Positions 6,940-14,654 of a stretch of DNA of 64,000 bases are shown piece by piece. Made by a program: the position numbers and the translations under genes. The first letter of the stretch is position 1; every line of letters begins with the position of its first letter. Source of the DNA: Allosediminivita pacifica (GTDB lineage: Bacteria; Pseudomonadota; Alphaproteobacteria; Rhodobacterales; Rhodobacteraceae); NCBI RefSeq assembly GCF_003054175.1, contig NZ_QBKN01000001.1, positions 282,037-346,036 of the forward strand. The letters run 5' to 3'. Under the pieces are notes generated by a model. That model worked only from the letters and a program-made list of their open reading frames with translations. It was not told the DNA's origin and made no database searches.

Positions 6940-9120
6940 TCACCTCACTCTCAGCGCGTTCAGCGATACGGTAACGGAACTCGCGGACATGGCCAGCGCC
7001 GCGATCAGCGGGGAACAGAGCCCCGCGATGGCCAGTGGCACGGCGATGACGTTGTACCACGACGCGATCGAGAAGTTCTCGCGGATGCGGCGGCGCGCCT
7101 TACGCGCGGTGCGCAGCGCCTCGGGGATCGGGGCAAGGCTGCGGCCCAGCAGCACGATGTCCGAGGCCACGCGCGCCGCATCCAGCGCCGATGCGGGCGA
7201 GATCGAGGCATGCGCCGCGGCCAGCGCCGCGGTGTCGTTCAGCCCGTCGCCCACCATGAGCACCCGCGCGCCATTCTCGCCCATCTGCGTGATGCGCGCG
7301 GCCTTATCCTGCGGCAGCGCCTCGGCCTGCCAGTCGTCGATGTCGAGCCTGCGGGCCAGCGCTGCCACCGGCGCGGGCGCGTCGCCCGAGATCAGCACGA
7401 CCTTCAGCCCGGCCTCGCGTAGGCCCCGCACGGCCTCTTCCGCACCGTCGCGCAGGCGGTCGGTGAAGGTCACGGCGCATGGTGTCCCGCCCTCGATCGA
7501 CAGGTAGGCGGCGGTTTCCTCCACCGGCTCCGCCCCGACCCACGCCGCGCGGCCAAGGCGCACGCGGCGGCCCTGCCAGGTGCCCTCGGTGCCGTAGCCC
7601 GGCACCTCCGAAAGGTCGGTGACATGCGCAGGGGCGAGCGATGCCGCCTGCGTCAGGGCCACCGACAGCGGGTGCGACGACCCCTGCGCCAGCGCAAGTG
7701 CCACGCGCAGGTCCCGCTCGGACAAGTCGTGCAGGTTGGTGGGCTCAGGCGTGCCGGCGGTCAGCGTGCCGGTCTTGTCGAAAACCACGGTGTCGATCTC
7801 GGCCAGCCGTTCCAGCGCGGTGGCGTCCTTGATGAGCAGCCCGTGCCGGAACAGCCGCCCCGACGCGGCGGTGGTGACGGCGGGCACGGCAAGGCCAAGA
7901 GCGCAGGGGCAGGTGATGATGAGCACGGCCGCGGCGACGTTCAGCGCCACGCGCAGGTCGCCCGAGTAGATCAGCCAGCCGAGGAAGGCGAGCGCCGAGA
8001 GGATATGCACGCCGGGCGCATAGAGCTTCGCCGCCCGGTCGGCGAGCGAGGTGTAGCGCGAGCGGCCCGACTCGGCCACGGCGACAAGATCGGCCATGCG
8101 GTGCAGCGAGGTATCGCGCCCCACGGCGGTCGCCCGCACCGTCAGCGGCCCGGTGAGGTTCACCTCGCCCGCGCTCACCGCGCGGCCGGGTTCGGCCAGC
8201 ACCGGCAGTGTTTCCCCGGTCAGCAGCGCGCGGTCGAGTTCCGATGTGCCCTCGGCGATGACCCCGTCCACCGGCATCCGCCCGCCGGGGCGCACCCGGA
8301 TCAGGTCGCCAACGGCAAGGTCGGTGACCGACACCTGTTCCTCGCCCGCAGCCCCGATGCGCCATGCCCGCGGCACCTCGAGCGCGGCCAGCTCCTCGGC
8401 AGCCGAGCGCGCGGCTGACCGCGTGCGGTGGTCGAGGTAGCGCCCCGTCAGCAGGAAGAAGGTCAGCGCGATCGCCGCGTCGAAATAGGCGTGTTCGCCC
8501 GACAGCGCCGTTTCCCAAAGCGATGTCGCCACCGCCAACAGGATGGCGAGCGAGATCGGCACATCCATGTTGAGCCGCCCGACACGCAGCGCGGTCCAGG
8601 CGTTGCGGAAGAAGGGCTGCGCGCAGAAGCCCACCGCCGGCAGCACGATGGCCGCCGAGATCCAGTGGAACATGTCGCGCGTCGGCCCCTCGGCCCCCGA
8701 CCAGACGGCGATGGACAGCAGCATGACGTTCATGGCGGCAAAGCCCGCCACCGCCAGCCGCATCAGCAGATCGCGCCCCGCGCGGTCGGTCTCGGTCGCC
8801 CGAAGCGTCGCGGTGTCCAGCTCATGCGCCTCGTAGCCCGCGGCTTCCACCGCGGGGATCAGGTCCTCGGCGCGGATGCCGGGATCGGCCTCCACCGCGA
8901 CCCGCTTGCGGGTGAGATTCACCCGTGCCGAATGCACGCCGGGCACGTCTGCCAGGGCGCGCTCCACGGTGCTCATGCAGGCGGCGCAGTGGATCGTCGG
9001 CAGCGACAGGACGACGTGGGCGTCCTCCTCGTGCAACGCGGATCCGGCCAGCGCCTCGGCCGCGGGGGCGGCGACGCAGGCCGGGCAGGCCGAGGCCTGG
9101 GGGCGCATGATCGCGGTCAT
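6940..9120 (-). CDS. ccoI: Copper-transporting P-type ATPase CcoI (FixI)
   Basis: A 726-residue P1B-type ATPase that supplies copper for cbb3 oxidase assembly. N-terminal metal sites are CPAC and the heavy-metal-associated CAAC motif. Downstream are the membrane CPC motif (ITCPCALGLAVP), the phosphorylation motif DKTGTLT, and the hinge GDGLNDTAAL. The start at 9120 is placed immediately beyond the ccoH stop; the in-frame extension upstream overlaps ccoH and is rejected. A second ATG four codons in is an alternative. Confidence 0.95.
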   Translation of the reverse strand: MTAIMRPQASACPACVAAPAAEALAGSALHEEDAHVVLSLPTIHCAACMSTVERALADVPGVHSARVNLTRKRVAVEADPGIRAEDLIPAVEAAGYEAHELDTATLRATETDRAGRDLLMRLAVAGFAAMNVMLLSIAVWSGAEGPTRDMFHWISAAIVLPAVGFCAQPFFRNAWTALRVGRLNMDVPISLAILLAVATSLWETALSGEHAYFDAAIALTFFLLTGRYLDHRTRSAARSAAEELAALEVPRAWRIGAAGEEQVSVTDLAVGDLIRVRPGGRMPVDGVIAEGTSELDRALLTGETLPVLAEPGRAVSAGEVNLTGPLTVRATAVGRDTSLHRMADLVAVAESGRSRYTSLADRAAKLYAPGVHILSALAFLGWLIYSGDLRVALNVAAAVLIITCPCALGLAVPAVTTAASGRLFRHGLLIKDATALERLAEIDTVVFDKTGTLTAGTPEPTNLHDLSERDLRVALALAQGSSHPLSVALTQAASLAPAHVTDLSEVPGYGTEGTWQGRRVRLGRAAWVGAEPVEETAAYLSIEGGTPCAVTFTDRLRDGAEEAVRGLREAGLKVVLISGDAPAPVAALARRLDIDDWQAEALPQDKAARITQMGENGARVLMVGDGLNDTAALAAAHASISPASALDAARVASDIVLLGRSLAPIPEALRTARKARRRIRENFSIASWYNVIAVPLAIAGLCSPLIAALAMSASSVTVSLNALRVR

Positions 9121-9121
9121 C

Positions 9122-9598
9122 TCAGTGCAGGACCTCGACTTGCAGGCGCTGCGTGAACTCGGTCCCGTCGAGCGCCGTGATGTCGAGCCACAGATCCCAG
9201 TTGCCCGGGGCAAGCTCTTGGCGCGCGACGTAGGCATGGCCGTCGAAGGCGAAGTCGGGCGTGCTGTCGTCGAGCACGTGGGTCGGCCGGCCCAGCGTGG
9301 CCTCGACCGTGCCCGCCTGAACCGGGCGTCCGTCCTCGCCCGTGATCGACAGGGTCAGCAGCCCGTCCTCGTGGCGGGCGTGCACGTCCCATCCCAGCGC
9401 CTCCTGCGCGGCGCGGCGCTCGTCGAAGGTCTGGCTCGCGATGTAGGAATTGTGCGTCTCGACCCCGGGGAAGGTGGCCACCGCGTTCCAGGCCAGCGCG
9501 ATGTTCACGCCGATGATGACGGCAAAGCAGCCCACGAAGATCCCCAGCGCGTGCCAGCCCGTCAGCTTGCGGCCGCCATCGGTCGTTTGAGTGGCCAT
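9122..9598 (-). CDS. ccoH: cbb3 oxidase assembly protein CcoH (FixH)
   Basis: A 158-residue protein with one N-terminal membrane helix (about residues 14-36, LGIFVGCFAVIIGVNIALAW). A FixH-type periplasmic domain follows, starting with the conserved FPGVETHNSYIASQTFDERRA. FixH/CcoH joins the cbb3 assembly complex. Its ATG overlaps the ccoG stop by one base, showing tight coupling in the ccoGHIS operon. Confidence 0.93.
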   Translation of the reverse strand: MATQTTDGGRKLTGWHALGIFVGCFAVIIGVNIALAWNAVATFPGVETHNSYIASQTFDERRAAQEALGWDVHARHEDGLLTLSITGEDGRPVQAGTVEATLGRPTHVLDDSTPDFAFDGHAYVARQELAPGNWDLWLDITALDGTEFTQRLQVEVLH

Positions 9599-11034
9599 CA
9601 GTCATCCCTTCCGTTGAAGATGGTGTCGGTGTGGGCGCGGTCGCCGTTGGTCAGGTCCTCGACCCAGAAGCGGAACTCGGTCCGTTCGTCCTGCGCCGGG
9701 GCCGAGTTCGGCGGCGCCAGCACGTAGACGCGCTGCAGGTAGGTCTCGTTCGCGGGCACGGTCACCGTGGTGTCGGCCACGTTCTCGAGCTCGACGCTCA
9801 GCGCATCGGGGCCTGTCAGCGTGACCTGGAACGGCCGGTCCTCACCGTGCTTGTTCAGCAGCCGCACGTCGTAGGTGTTGCGGATCGTGCCGTCGCTGAG
9901 CGTCACGTAGGTGGGGTTGCGCACCGGGGCCACGGTCATCTCGATTTCGGGCCGGATGAAGAGCGCGAACAGCAGCCCCACGCCCACCAGCGACCACAGC
10001 GCGGTATAGAGCATGACGCGCGGGCGCATGACGTGTTTCCAGATCGGGCGCGGGGTTGCGCCGGCGCGCTCGCGGGTCTCGTCCGACAGCGCGATATAGT
10101 CGATCAGCCCGCGCGGCTTGCCCACCTTCGCCATCACGTCGTCGCAGGCGTCGATGCAGAGCGCGCAGGTGATGCAGGCCATCTGCTGGCCATCGCGGAT
10201 GTCGATTCCCATGGGGCAGACGTTCACGCAGGCGTTGCAGTCGATGCAGTCGCCCAGCTGGTCGGCGCCGGCGGACTTGCGGTGCTTGCCGCGCGGCTCG
10301 CCGCGCCAGTCGCGGTAGGCAACGGTCAGCGTCTCTTCGTCCATCATGGCCGCCTGGATGCGGGGCCAGGGGCAGGCATAGATGCAGATCTGTTCCCGCG
10401 CGAACCCGCCGAAGAAGAAGGTCGTGAAGGTCAGGATCAGCATGGTGGTATAGGCCACCGGGTGCGCGTTCAGCGTCACCAGGTCCCGCGCCAGCGTGGG
10501 CGCGTCGGCAAAGTAGAAGATCCACGCGCCGCCCGTGGCCAGCCCGATCAGGAACCAGGCCACCCACTTGGTCATGCGCAGACGTGCCTTGCGGAAATCC
10601 AGCTTCTTCTGGCGGTGCAAGCGCAGGCGGGCGTTGCGGTCGCCCTCGATCCAGCGCTCGACGAGGATGAAGAGGTCGGTCCAGACCGTCTGCGGGCAGG
10701 CATAGCCGCACCAGACGCGCCCCAGCGCCGAGGTGAAGAGGAACAGCCCCAGCCCCGCCATGACCAGCAGCCCCGCGACGAAATAGAATTCGTGCGGCCA
10801 GATCTCGATCCAGAAGAAGAAGAACCGACGGTTGGCAAGATCCAGCAGCACCGCCTGGTCGGGCAGCTCGGGCCCGCGATCCCAGCGGATCCACGGCAGG
10901 ATGTAGTAGACCCCCAGCATGAGGGCCATCAGCACCCATTTCAGGTTGCGGAACTTGCCACTGACGCGGCGCGGGAAGATCGGCTCGCGGCCCGCGTAAA
11001 GGGCTGGTGCCGGGGAATTGCTGCTGTCTGCCAC
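9598..11034 (-). CDS. ccoG: Ferredoxin-type cbb3 assembly protein CcoG (RdxB/FixG)
   Basis: A 478-residue membrane iron-sulfur protein, described in the family as a copper(II) reductase needed for cbb3 biogenesis. It has about five membrane helices, WCGYACPQTVWTD and CIYACPWPRI cysteine motifs, and two [4Fe-4S] motifs, CIDCNACVNVCP and CITCALCIDAC. The C-terminal periplasmic part is of FixG type. The start codon is GTG at 11034 with a GGAG site about 10 bases upstream. An FNR box at 11100-11113 is centred about 72 bases upstream. Confidence 0.95.
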   Translation of the reverse strand: MADSSNSPAPALYAGREPIFPRRVSGKFRNLKWVLMALMLGVYYILPWIRWDRGPELPDQAVLLDLANRRFFFFWIEIWPHEFYFVAGLLVMAGLGLFLFTSALGRVWCGYACPQTVWTDLFILVERWIEGDRNARLRLHRQKKLDFRKARLRMTKWVAWFLIGLATGGAWIFYFADAPTLARDLVTLNAHPVAYTTMLILTFTTFFFGGFAREQICIYACPWPRIQAAMMDEETLTVAYRDWRGEPRGKHRKSAGADQLGDCIDCNACVNVCPMGIDIRDGQQMACITCALCIDACDDVMAKVGKPRGLIDYIALSDETRERAGATPRPIWKHVMRPRVMLYTALWSLVGVGLLFALFIRPEIEMTVAPVRNPTYVTLSDGTIRNTYDVRLLNKHGEDRPFQVTLTGPDALSVELENVADTTVTVPANETYLQRVYVLAPPNSAPAQDERTEFRFWVEDLTNGDRAHTDTIFNGRDD

Positions 11035-11099
11035 GGTCGGAATCGCTCCGTCGATGAGTCGTCTCGACGCTCTTCTCTCAGCCGACCCTTGCAGCGGCC

Positions 11100-11113
11100 T
11101 TGATCTGCGTCAA
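11100..11113. promoter_or_regulatory. FnrL box upstream of ccoG
   Basis: TTGATCTGCGTCAA matches the FNR consensus TTGAT-N4-ATCAA with one change. It is centred about 72 bases before the ccoG start, and the same sequence precedes ccoN. Confidence 0.85.
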
Positions 11114-11125
11114 AATCTGAATCTG

Positions 11126-12004
11126 TCATTCAGCTTTTGCGGCTTCACGTCGCAGCCAATGCAGGAATGCCTTGAGCGGCGGGCGCGGCGGGCCCGGCCG
11201 CGTCACGATATGATAGCCCTTCTTTCGCGTGTCCTCAAAGAGAAGCCGCAGCCGCCCAGCCTTGATGTCGTGTTCGACGAACACGCGCGCGGCGATGGCA
11301 GCCCCCTGGCCCTGCCGCGCCGCCTCGATCATCAGGTTGCCGGGCAGGGCGATCAACCCGCGCCCGGCCTGCTGCGCCGCGCCGTGGCTCGCCAGCCACT
11401 CGGTCGCCTCGTTGGTGCCCAGCTCCTGCAGCCAGTGGAAATCGGCAAGGTCGGCGGGCGAATTGATCTCGCGCCCCGTCACGAGGTCGGGGGCCGCGAC
11501 GATGGCGATGGGCGACTCGATCAGCAGTTCGGACTCGAGCCCCGGCCAATTGCCGTTGCCGTAGCGCAGCGCCACGTCGATGCCGCCGGGCTCCAGCTTC
11601 TGCACCATGGCGGTGGGATCGATCATCAGGTGGATCTCGGGGTGTTTCTCACGGAAGGCCGCCAGCCGCGGCATGAGCCATCCCCCCACGAAGCTCGGGG
11701 TCGCCGAGACCTGCAGGGGCCGCGTCGCGTCTGCACCGGTCAGCGCCTCGATCGTCGCCGCAATCGCGCCGAACGACTCGCCCAGCGTGCGAGCCAGCGT
11801 CTCGCCCTCGGGGGTCAGCGTGGCCTGCCGCGCACCGCGTTCGAGCAGCGTCACGCCAAGGTGGCCCTCCAGCGCGCGGATCTGCTGGCTGATCGCAGCG
11901 TGACTTACATTGAGCGCCGCGCCGGCTGCGCTGACGGAACCGCTTGTTGCGTATGCGGAAAAGGCCCGGAGGGCGGAAAGCGGGGGCAGGGTGGACCAGT
12001 CCAT
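11126..12004 (-). CDS. LysR family transcriptional regulator, GcvA-like
   Basis: A 292-residue regulator. The winged helix-turn-helix is N-terminal (LSALRAFSAYATSGSVSAAG, then NVSHAAISQQIRALE). A type 2 periplasmic-binding effector domain follows, with VSATPSFVGGWLMPRLAAF. The HAAISQQI recognition segment and overall form resemble the GcvA/AmpR-like subgroup. It sits between ccoP and ccoG, genes that are usually contiguous. It is divergent from a tiny two-ORF unit at 12108-12369, the most obvious target. No effector can be inferred. Confidence 0.9.
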   Translation of the reverse strand: MDWSTLPPLSALRAFSAYATSGSVSAAGAALNVSHAAISQQIRALEGHLGVTLLERGARQATLTPEGETLARTLGESFGAIAATIEALTGADATRPLQVSATPSFVGGWLMPRLAAFREKHPEIHLMIDPTAMVQKLEPGGIDVALRYGNGNWPGLESELLIESPIAIVAAPDLVTGREINSPADLADFHWLQELGTNEATEWLASHGAAQQAGRGLIALPGNLMIEAARQGQGAAIAARVFVEHDIKAGRLRLLFEDTRKKGYHIVTRPGPPRPPLKAFLHWLRREAAKAE

Positions 12005-12019
12005 ATGTAAGCCTGCCTT

Positions 12020-12030
12020 TCACATGGTGA
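12020..12030. promoter_or_regulatory. Small inverted repeat in LysR / small-ORF divergent promoter
   Basis: TCAC-ATG-GTGA lies 16 bases upstream of the LysR start, in the 103-base spacer shared with the small ORF unit. It could be a LysR operator, but the arm spacing is not the textbook T-N11-A. Confidence 0.35.
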
Positions 12031-12107
12031 GGATTCCTGAGTGGCATGCGACCTGCCGAAAGGTCAAGTTCGGGGCATCGGAAACATCAGCCCGAGAGGA
12101 AAGCGCC

Positions 12108-12272
12108 ATGTTCGATATCTTCGCCCGCAGCTTCAGCGTTGCCACCCGCACCGAACGGCCCCGCCGGGCCGACGTCATCCGCAACCGCGGGGACCTGCCC
12201 CGCCTGAGCTGGCTGGAAGAGGACCTGCCCTTCCGCCACCACGCCGGTCGTCGGAGCGGGCGTCATGATTGA
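12108..12272 (+). CDS. Small hypothetical protein divergent from lysR
   Basis: A 54-residue ORF starting MFDIFARSFSV, preceded by GAGAGGAAA at a good spacing. The C-terminal part contains LPRLSWLEEDLPFRHH, which reads like a conserved segment rather than a random frame. I do not recognise the family. It overlaps the next small ORF and is followed by a strong terminator, so the two form a compact transcription unit. Divergence from lysR suggests that regulator controls it. Confidence 0.5.
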   Translation: MFDIFARSFSVATRTERPRRADVIRNRGDLPRLSWLEEDLPFRHHAGRRSGRHD

Positions 12273-12369
12273 CCCGATCCTCTACCACGCGCGCTATGCG
12301 ATGCTGGGATTGCCGCGGGTTCGGCACCGCCCGGCAGAGCGCCGGATGGCCCTGCCGAGCCGGAAATGA
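12265..12369 (+). CDS. Tiny hypothetical ORF coupled to the previous one
   Basis: A 34-residue ORF (starting MIDPILYHARYAMLG) whose ATG overlaps the end of the 54-residue ORF by eight bases. It ends 11 bases before a strong terminator. It is arginine-rich toward the C-terminus. Support is limited to position, overlap and the adjoining terminator; it may be non-coding. Confidence 0.35.
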   Translation: MIDPILYHARYAMLGLPRVRHRPAERRMALPSRK

Positions 12370-12380
12370 CCGGACACCAG

Positions 12381-12411
12381 AAGGCCCGCCGAACACCGCT
12401 CGGCGGGCCTT
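12381..12411 (+). terminator. Terminator after the small ORF unit
   Basis: A perfect 12-base-pair stem (AAGGCCCGCCGA / TCGGCGGGCCTT) with a 7-base loop, followed by GTT. The stem is symmetric, so it could also stop transcripts coming from the right. Confidence 0.75.
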
Positions 12412-12740
12412 GTTGGGATGCGCCGGTACCCCGGGAAACGCGCGAACAGGACGGGGCACCGACGCAATCCCCGGCAGGGCCGGGGACCCTGAGACGGGCA
12501 AGCCCGCCTCATGTGCACAGGTCTACTGCCGGGTGAATCAAAGCGCCTTGATTTGGGTCAATCGTTGGTGCTGCGAATGCGAAAAGTCGGTGATGCCGCG
12601 CCGCTGAAAGCTGCGCCACGGGCGGCGCCCGACCGAGAGGCGGAGTGATCCTCGCAACTCACCATCCGCATACCTTTTGCCAAAAACTGCAATGGCCGGT
12701 CGGCCTTCGTCCTGGCGAGGACAACCGCCCGCCACTCGAA
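12412..12740. other. Gene-poor spacer between two terminators, with orphan FNR box
   Basis: No convincing gene is seen between the terminator at 12381-12411 and that of ccoP at 12741-12770. The stretch holds an FNR-type box at 12548-12561 and short hairpin-forming segments such as GTCCT-GGCG-AGGAC near 12710-12723. A 23-residue ORF (12577-12648) lies too close to the box to be a normal FNR target. A small RNA is the best guess. Confidence 0.5.
12548..12561. promoter_or_regulatory. Orphan FnrL box
   Basis: TTGATTTGGGTCAA matches the FNR consensus as well as the other four boxes in the window, but no protein gene starts at a suitable distance on either strand. Confidence 0.7.
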
Positions 12741-12770
12741 AAGGGGCCGGGCGTTTCCGCCCGACCCCTT
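12741..12770 (-). terminator. ccoNOQP operon terminator
   Basis: A 13-base stem with one G:U pair on the minus-strand transcript (AAGGGGTCGGGCG / CGCCCGGCCCCTT) and a 4-base loop, located 22 bases beyond the ccoP stop. Confidence 0.75.
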
Positions 12771-12791
12771 CCATCCCCCGTTCGAAGGCGC

Positions 12792-13691
12792 TTACTCGGC
12801 TTCGGCCATTTCCGGCGCTTCGCCGCCGCCAAGACCGTGCACGTAGGTCGTGACGGCCCGGATCTCGGCCTCGCTCAGCTCGGCGCCGCCCATGGGGGGC
12901 ATCACGCCGAAGCGGGCATAGGTCACTGTCTCGTGCAGCGTGTCGTAGTCGCCGCCATAGAGCCAGATCGCGTCGGTCAGGTTCGGCGCGCCCTGCATCC
13001 GGTCGCCGGTGCCGTCCTGCCCGTGGCACGAGGTGCAGTTGATGTCGAAGACCTCGGCCCCGGTTTCCACCAGCGAGGGATCGCGCGGCTCCTGGCCGGA
13101 CAGATCCATCACGTAGTTGACCACCGCGTCGATCTCCTCCTCGGGGAGGATTTCGTCGGCGCCGAAGGCGGGCATCTGCGACCAGCGGGCATCGGGATCG
13201 ACCTCGTTCCGGATGCCGTGGCTGACCGTGTAATGGATGTCCTCCATCGTGCCGCCCCAGAGCCAGTTGTCGTCGAGCAGGTTGGGATAGCCCTTGGCTC
13301 CCGCCGCGCCCGAGCCGTGGCACTGCGCGCACCAGGTGCGGAAGATCGCGCCGCCGGCGTTGTTGGCGTAGGTCAGCAGCTCCTGGTCGTCTGTGATCGA
13401 GGTCAGCTCGACCGAGGCCAGCTGCTCGTTGATCTCGGCGTTGGCCGCCTCGGCCTCTTCGAGGTCCTTGGCGATCTCGGCGCGGGTGGAATAGCCCAGC
13501 AGCCCCGGCGTCGCTTCCTTGATGCCCGGCCATGCGGGGTAGGCGATGGTATAGCCGATGCCCCAGATGATCGTGGCGTAGAAGGTCCAGAGCCACCACT
13601 TAGGCAGCGGCTTGTTGTACTCCTTGATCCCGTCCCACTCGTGGCCGGTCGTCTCGTAGTCGAGATCGTCCTGTTTCTTGTCGTCGCTCAT
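12792..13691 (-). CDS. ccoP: cbb3 cytochrome c oxidase subunit III, dihaem cytochrome c
   Basis: A 299-residue membrane-anchored cytochrome that passes electrons from the donor cytochrome to CcoO/CcoN. It has one N-terminal membrane helix (about residues 31-53) and two c-type haem motifs, CAQCH near residue 120 and CTSCH near 218, with methionine ligands in SQMPAFG and FGVMPPMGG. Length and order are typical. It is the last gene of ccoNOQP. Confidence 0.96.
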   Translation of the reverse strand: MSDDKKQDDLDYETTGHEWDGIKEYNKPLPKWWLWTFYATIIWGIGYTIAYPAWPGIKEATPGLLGYSTRAEIAKDLEEAEAANAEINEQLASVELTSITDDQELLTYANNAGGAIFRTWCAQCHGSGAAGAKGYPNLLDDNWLWGGTMEDIHYTVSHGIRNEVDPDARWSQMPAFGADEILPEEEIDAVVNYVMDLSGQEPRDPSLVETGAEVFDINCTSCHGQDGTGDRMQGAPNLTDAIWLYGGDYDTLHETVTYARFGVMPPMGGAELSEAEIRAVTTYVHGLGGGEAPEMAEAE

Positions 13692-13704
13692 GTCGTGAGA
13701 CTCC

Positions 13705-13896
13705 TTAACGCTCGTCCGTCTCGCCGGAGGCGGGAGCGGGTCTGTCCTCGTGCCGGAAGATGATGTTGGCCGTGTCCTGGTGGGTGTCGCGCGACCCGGG
13801 CCGGAAGGCCCAGAGGATCACGCCCACGAAGAACAGGAACATCCCCAGCAGCGCCCAGCTGTCGGCGAGTTGACGCAGGAAGGAATAGGTATCCAT
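13705..13896 (-). CDS. ccoQ: cbb3 oxidase small subunit CcoQ
   Basis: A 63-residue protein with one membrane helix (WALLGMFLFFVGVILWAF) and the conserved RPGSRDTHQDTANIIF segment. CcoQ stabilises the cbb3 complex. It lies between ccoO and ccoP with spacers of about 12 bases, and a GAGGAG site precedes the ATG. Confidence 0.93.
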   Translation of the reverse strand: MDTYSFLRQLADSWALLGMFLFFVGVILWAFRPGSRDTHQDTANIIFRHEDRPAPASGETDER

Positions 13897-13908
13897 GTCG
13901 GTTACTCC

Positions 13909-14640
13909 TCAGCGGCTGGCGTCGGGCGTGAAGGTCGAGAAATCGACCAGCGTACCGAGCATCTGCAGGTAGGCGATCAAGGCGTCGGCCTCGGTGATCT
14001 CGGGCTGCCCGTCGAAGTTCGAGACGTTCACGCTCTCCTCGCCGTAGCGTTCGTAGAGACCGTCGATGTCGCCGAACGGGTCCACCTGCGCGCGGAAGTC
14101 GGCCCGCGCGTTTTCCAGCATCTCGTCGGTGTAGGGCACCCCGACAAGCCGGTTGGTGGCCATCAGATCCTCGATGTGCTCGCCCTCGATGCGTGTGTCC
14201 TCGAGGAAGCCGTACTTGGGCATCACCGATTCAGGCACCACCGACTGCGGATCGCGCAGGTGGTCGACGTGCCACTCGTCCGAGTAGCGGCCGCCCACGC
14301 GGGCCAGGTCAGGCCCGGTCCGCTTGGAACCCCACTGGAACGGGTGATCGTACTGCGACTCCGCGGCCAGCGAGTAGTGCCCGTATCGCTCCACCTCGTC
14401 CCGCATGGGGCGGATCATCTGGCTGTGGCAGACGTAGCAGCCCTCGCGCAGGTAGATCTCGCGCCCGGCGAGCTCGAGCGGGGTGTAGGGGCGCATGCCC
14501 TCCACGTCCTCGATGGTGTTCTCGAGGTAGAAGAGCGGCACGATCTGCACAAGCCCGCCGATGGTCACCACGAAGAAGGCGCAGATGGCCAGAAGGGTGA
14601 CGTTCTTTTCCAGCTTCGCGTGTTTGTTGAGAATTCCCAT
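13909..14640 (-). CDS. ccoO: cbb3 cytochrome c oxidase subunit II, monohaem cytochrome c
   Basis: A 243-residue protein with one N-terminal membrane helix (about residues 13-36) and a single haem c motif CYVCH at residues 68-72, in the typical context [20 protein letters not shown]. The start at 14640 ([13 protein letters not shown]) is the family-typical one; the upstream in-frame extension runs through ccoN and is rejected. Confidence 0.96.
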   Translation of the reverse strand: MGILNKHAKLEKNVTLLAICAFFVVTIGGLVQIVPLFYLENTIEDVEGMRPYTPLELAGREIYLREGCYVCHSQMIRPMRDEVERYGHYSLAAESQYDHPFQWGSKRTGPDLARVGGRYSDEWHVDHLRDPQSVVPESVMPKYGFLEDTRIEGEHIEDLMATNRLVGVPYTDEMLENARADFRAQVDPFGDIDGLYERYGEESVNVSNFDGQPEITEADALIAYLQMLGTLVDFSTFTPDASR

Positions 14641-14654
14641 GTCCGGTCCCCTTC

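Noticed and set aside
12175..12501. Minus-strand ORF near the orphan FNR box as its target
   Set aside because: Runs through the terminator stem and the two small plus-strand ORFs, proline/arginine-rich, no ribosome site.
12577..12648. 23-codon ORF just right of the orphan FNR box
   Set aside because: Starts only 16 bases from the box, inside the region that should be upstream of the transcription start; no ribosome site.
12645..13763. Long plus-strand ORF opposite ccoP and ccoQ
   Set aside because: Lies antisense to well-supported ccoP/ccoQ, low-complexity composition, no family features; a high-GC shadow frame.
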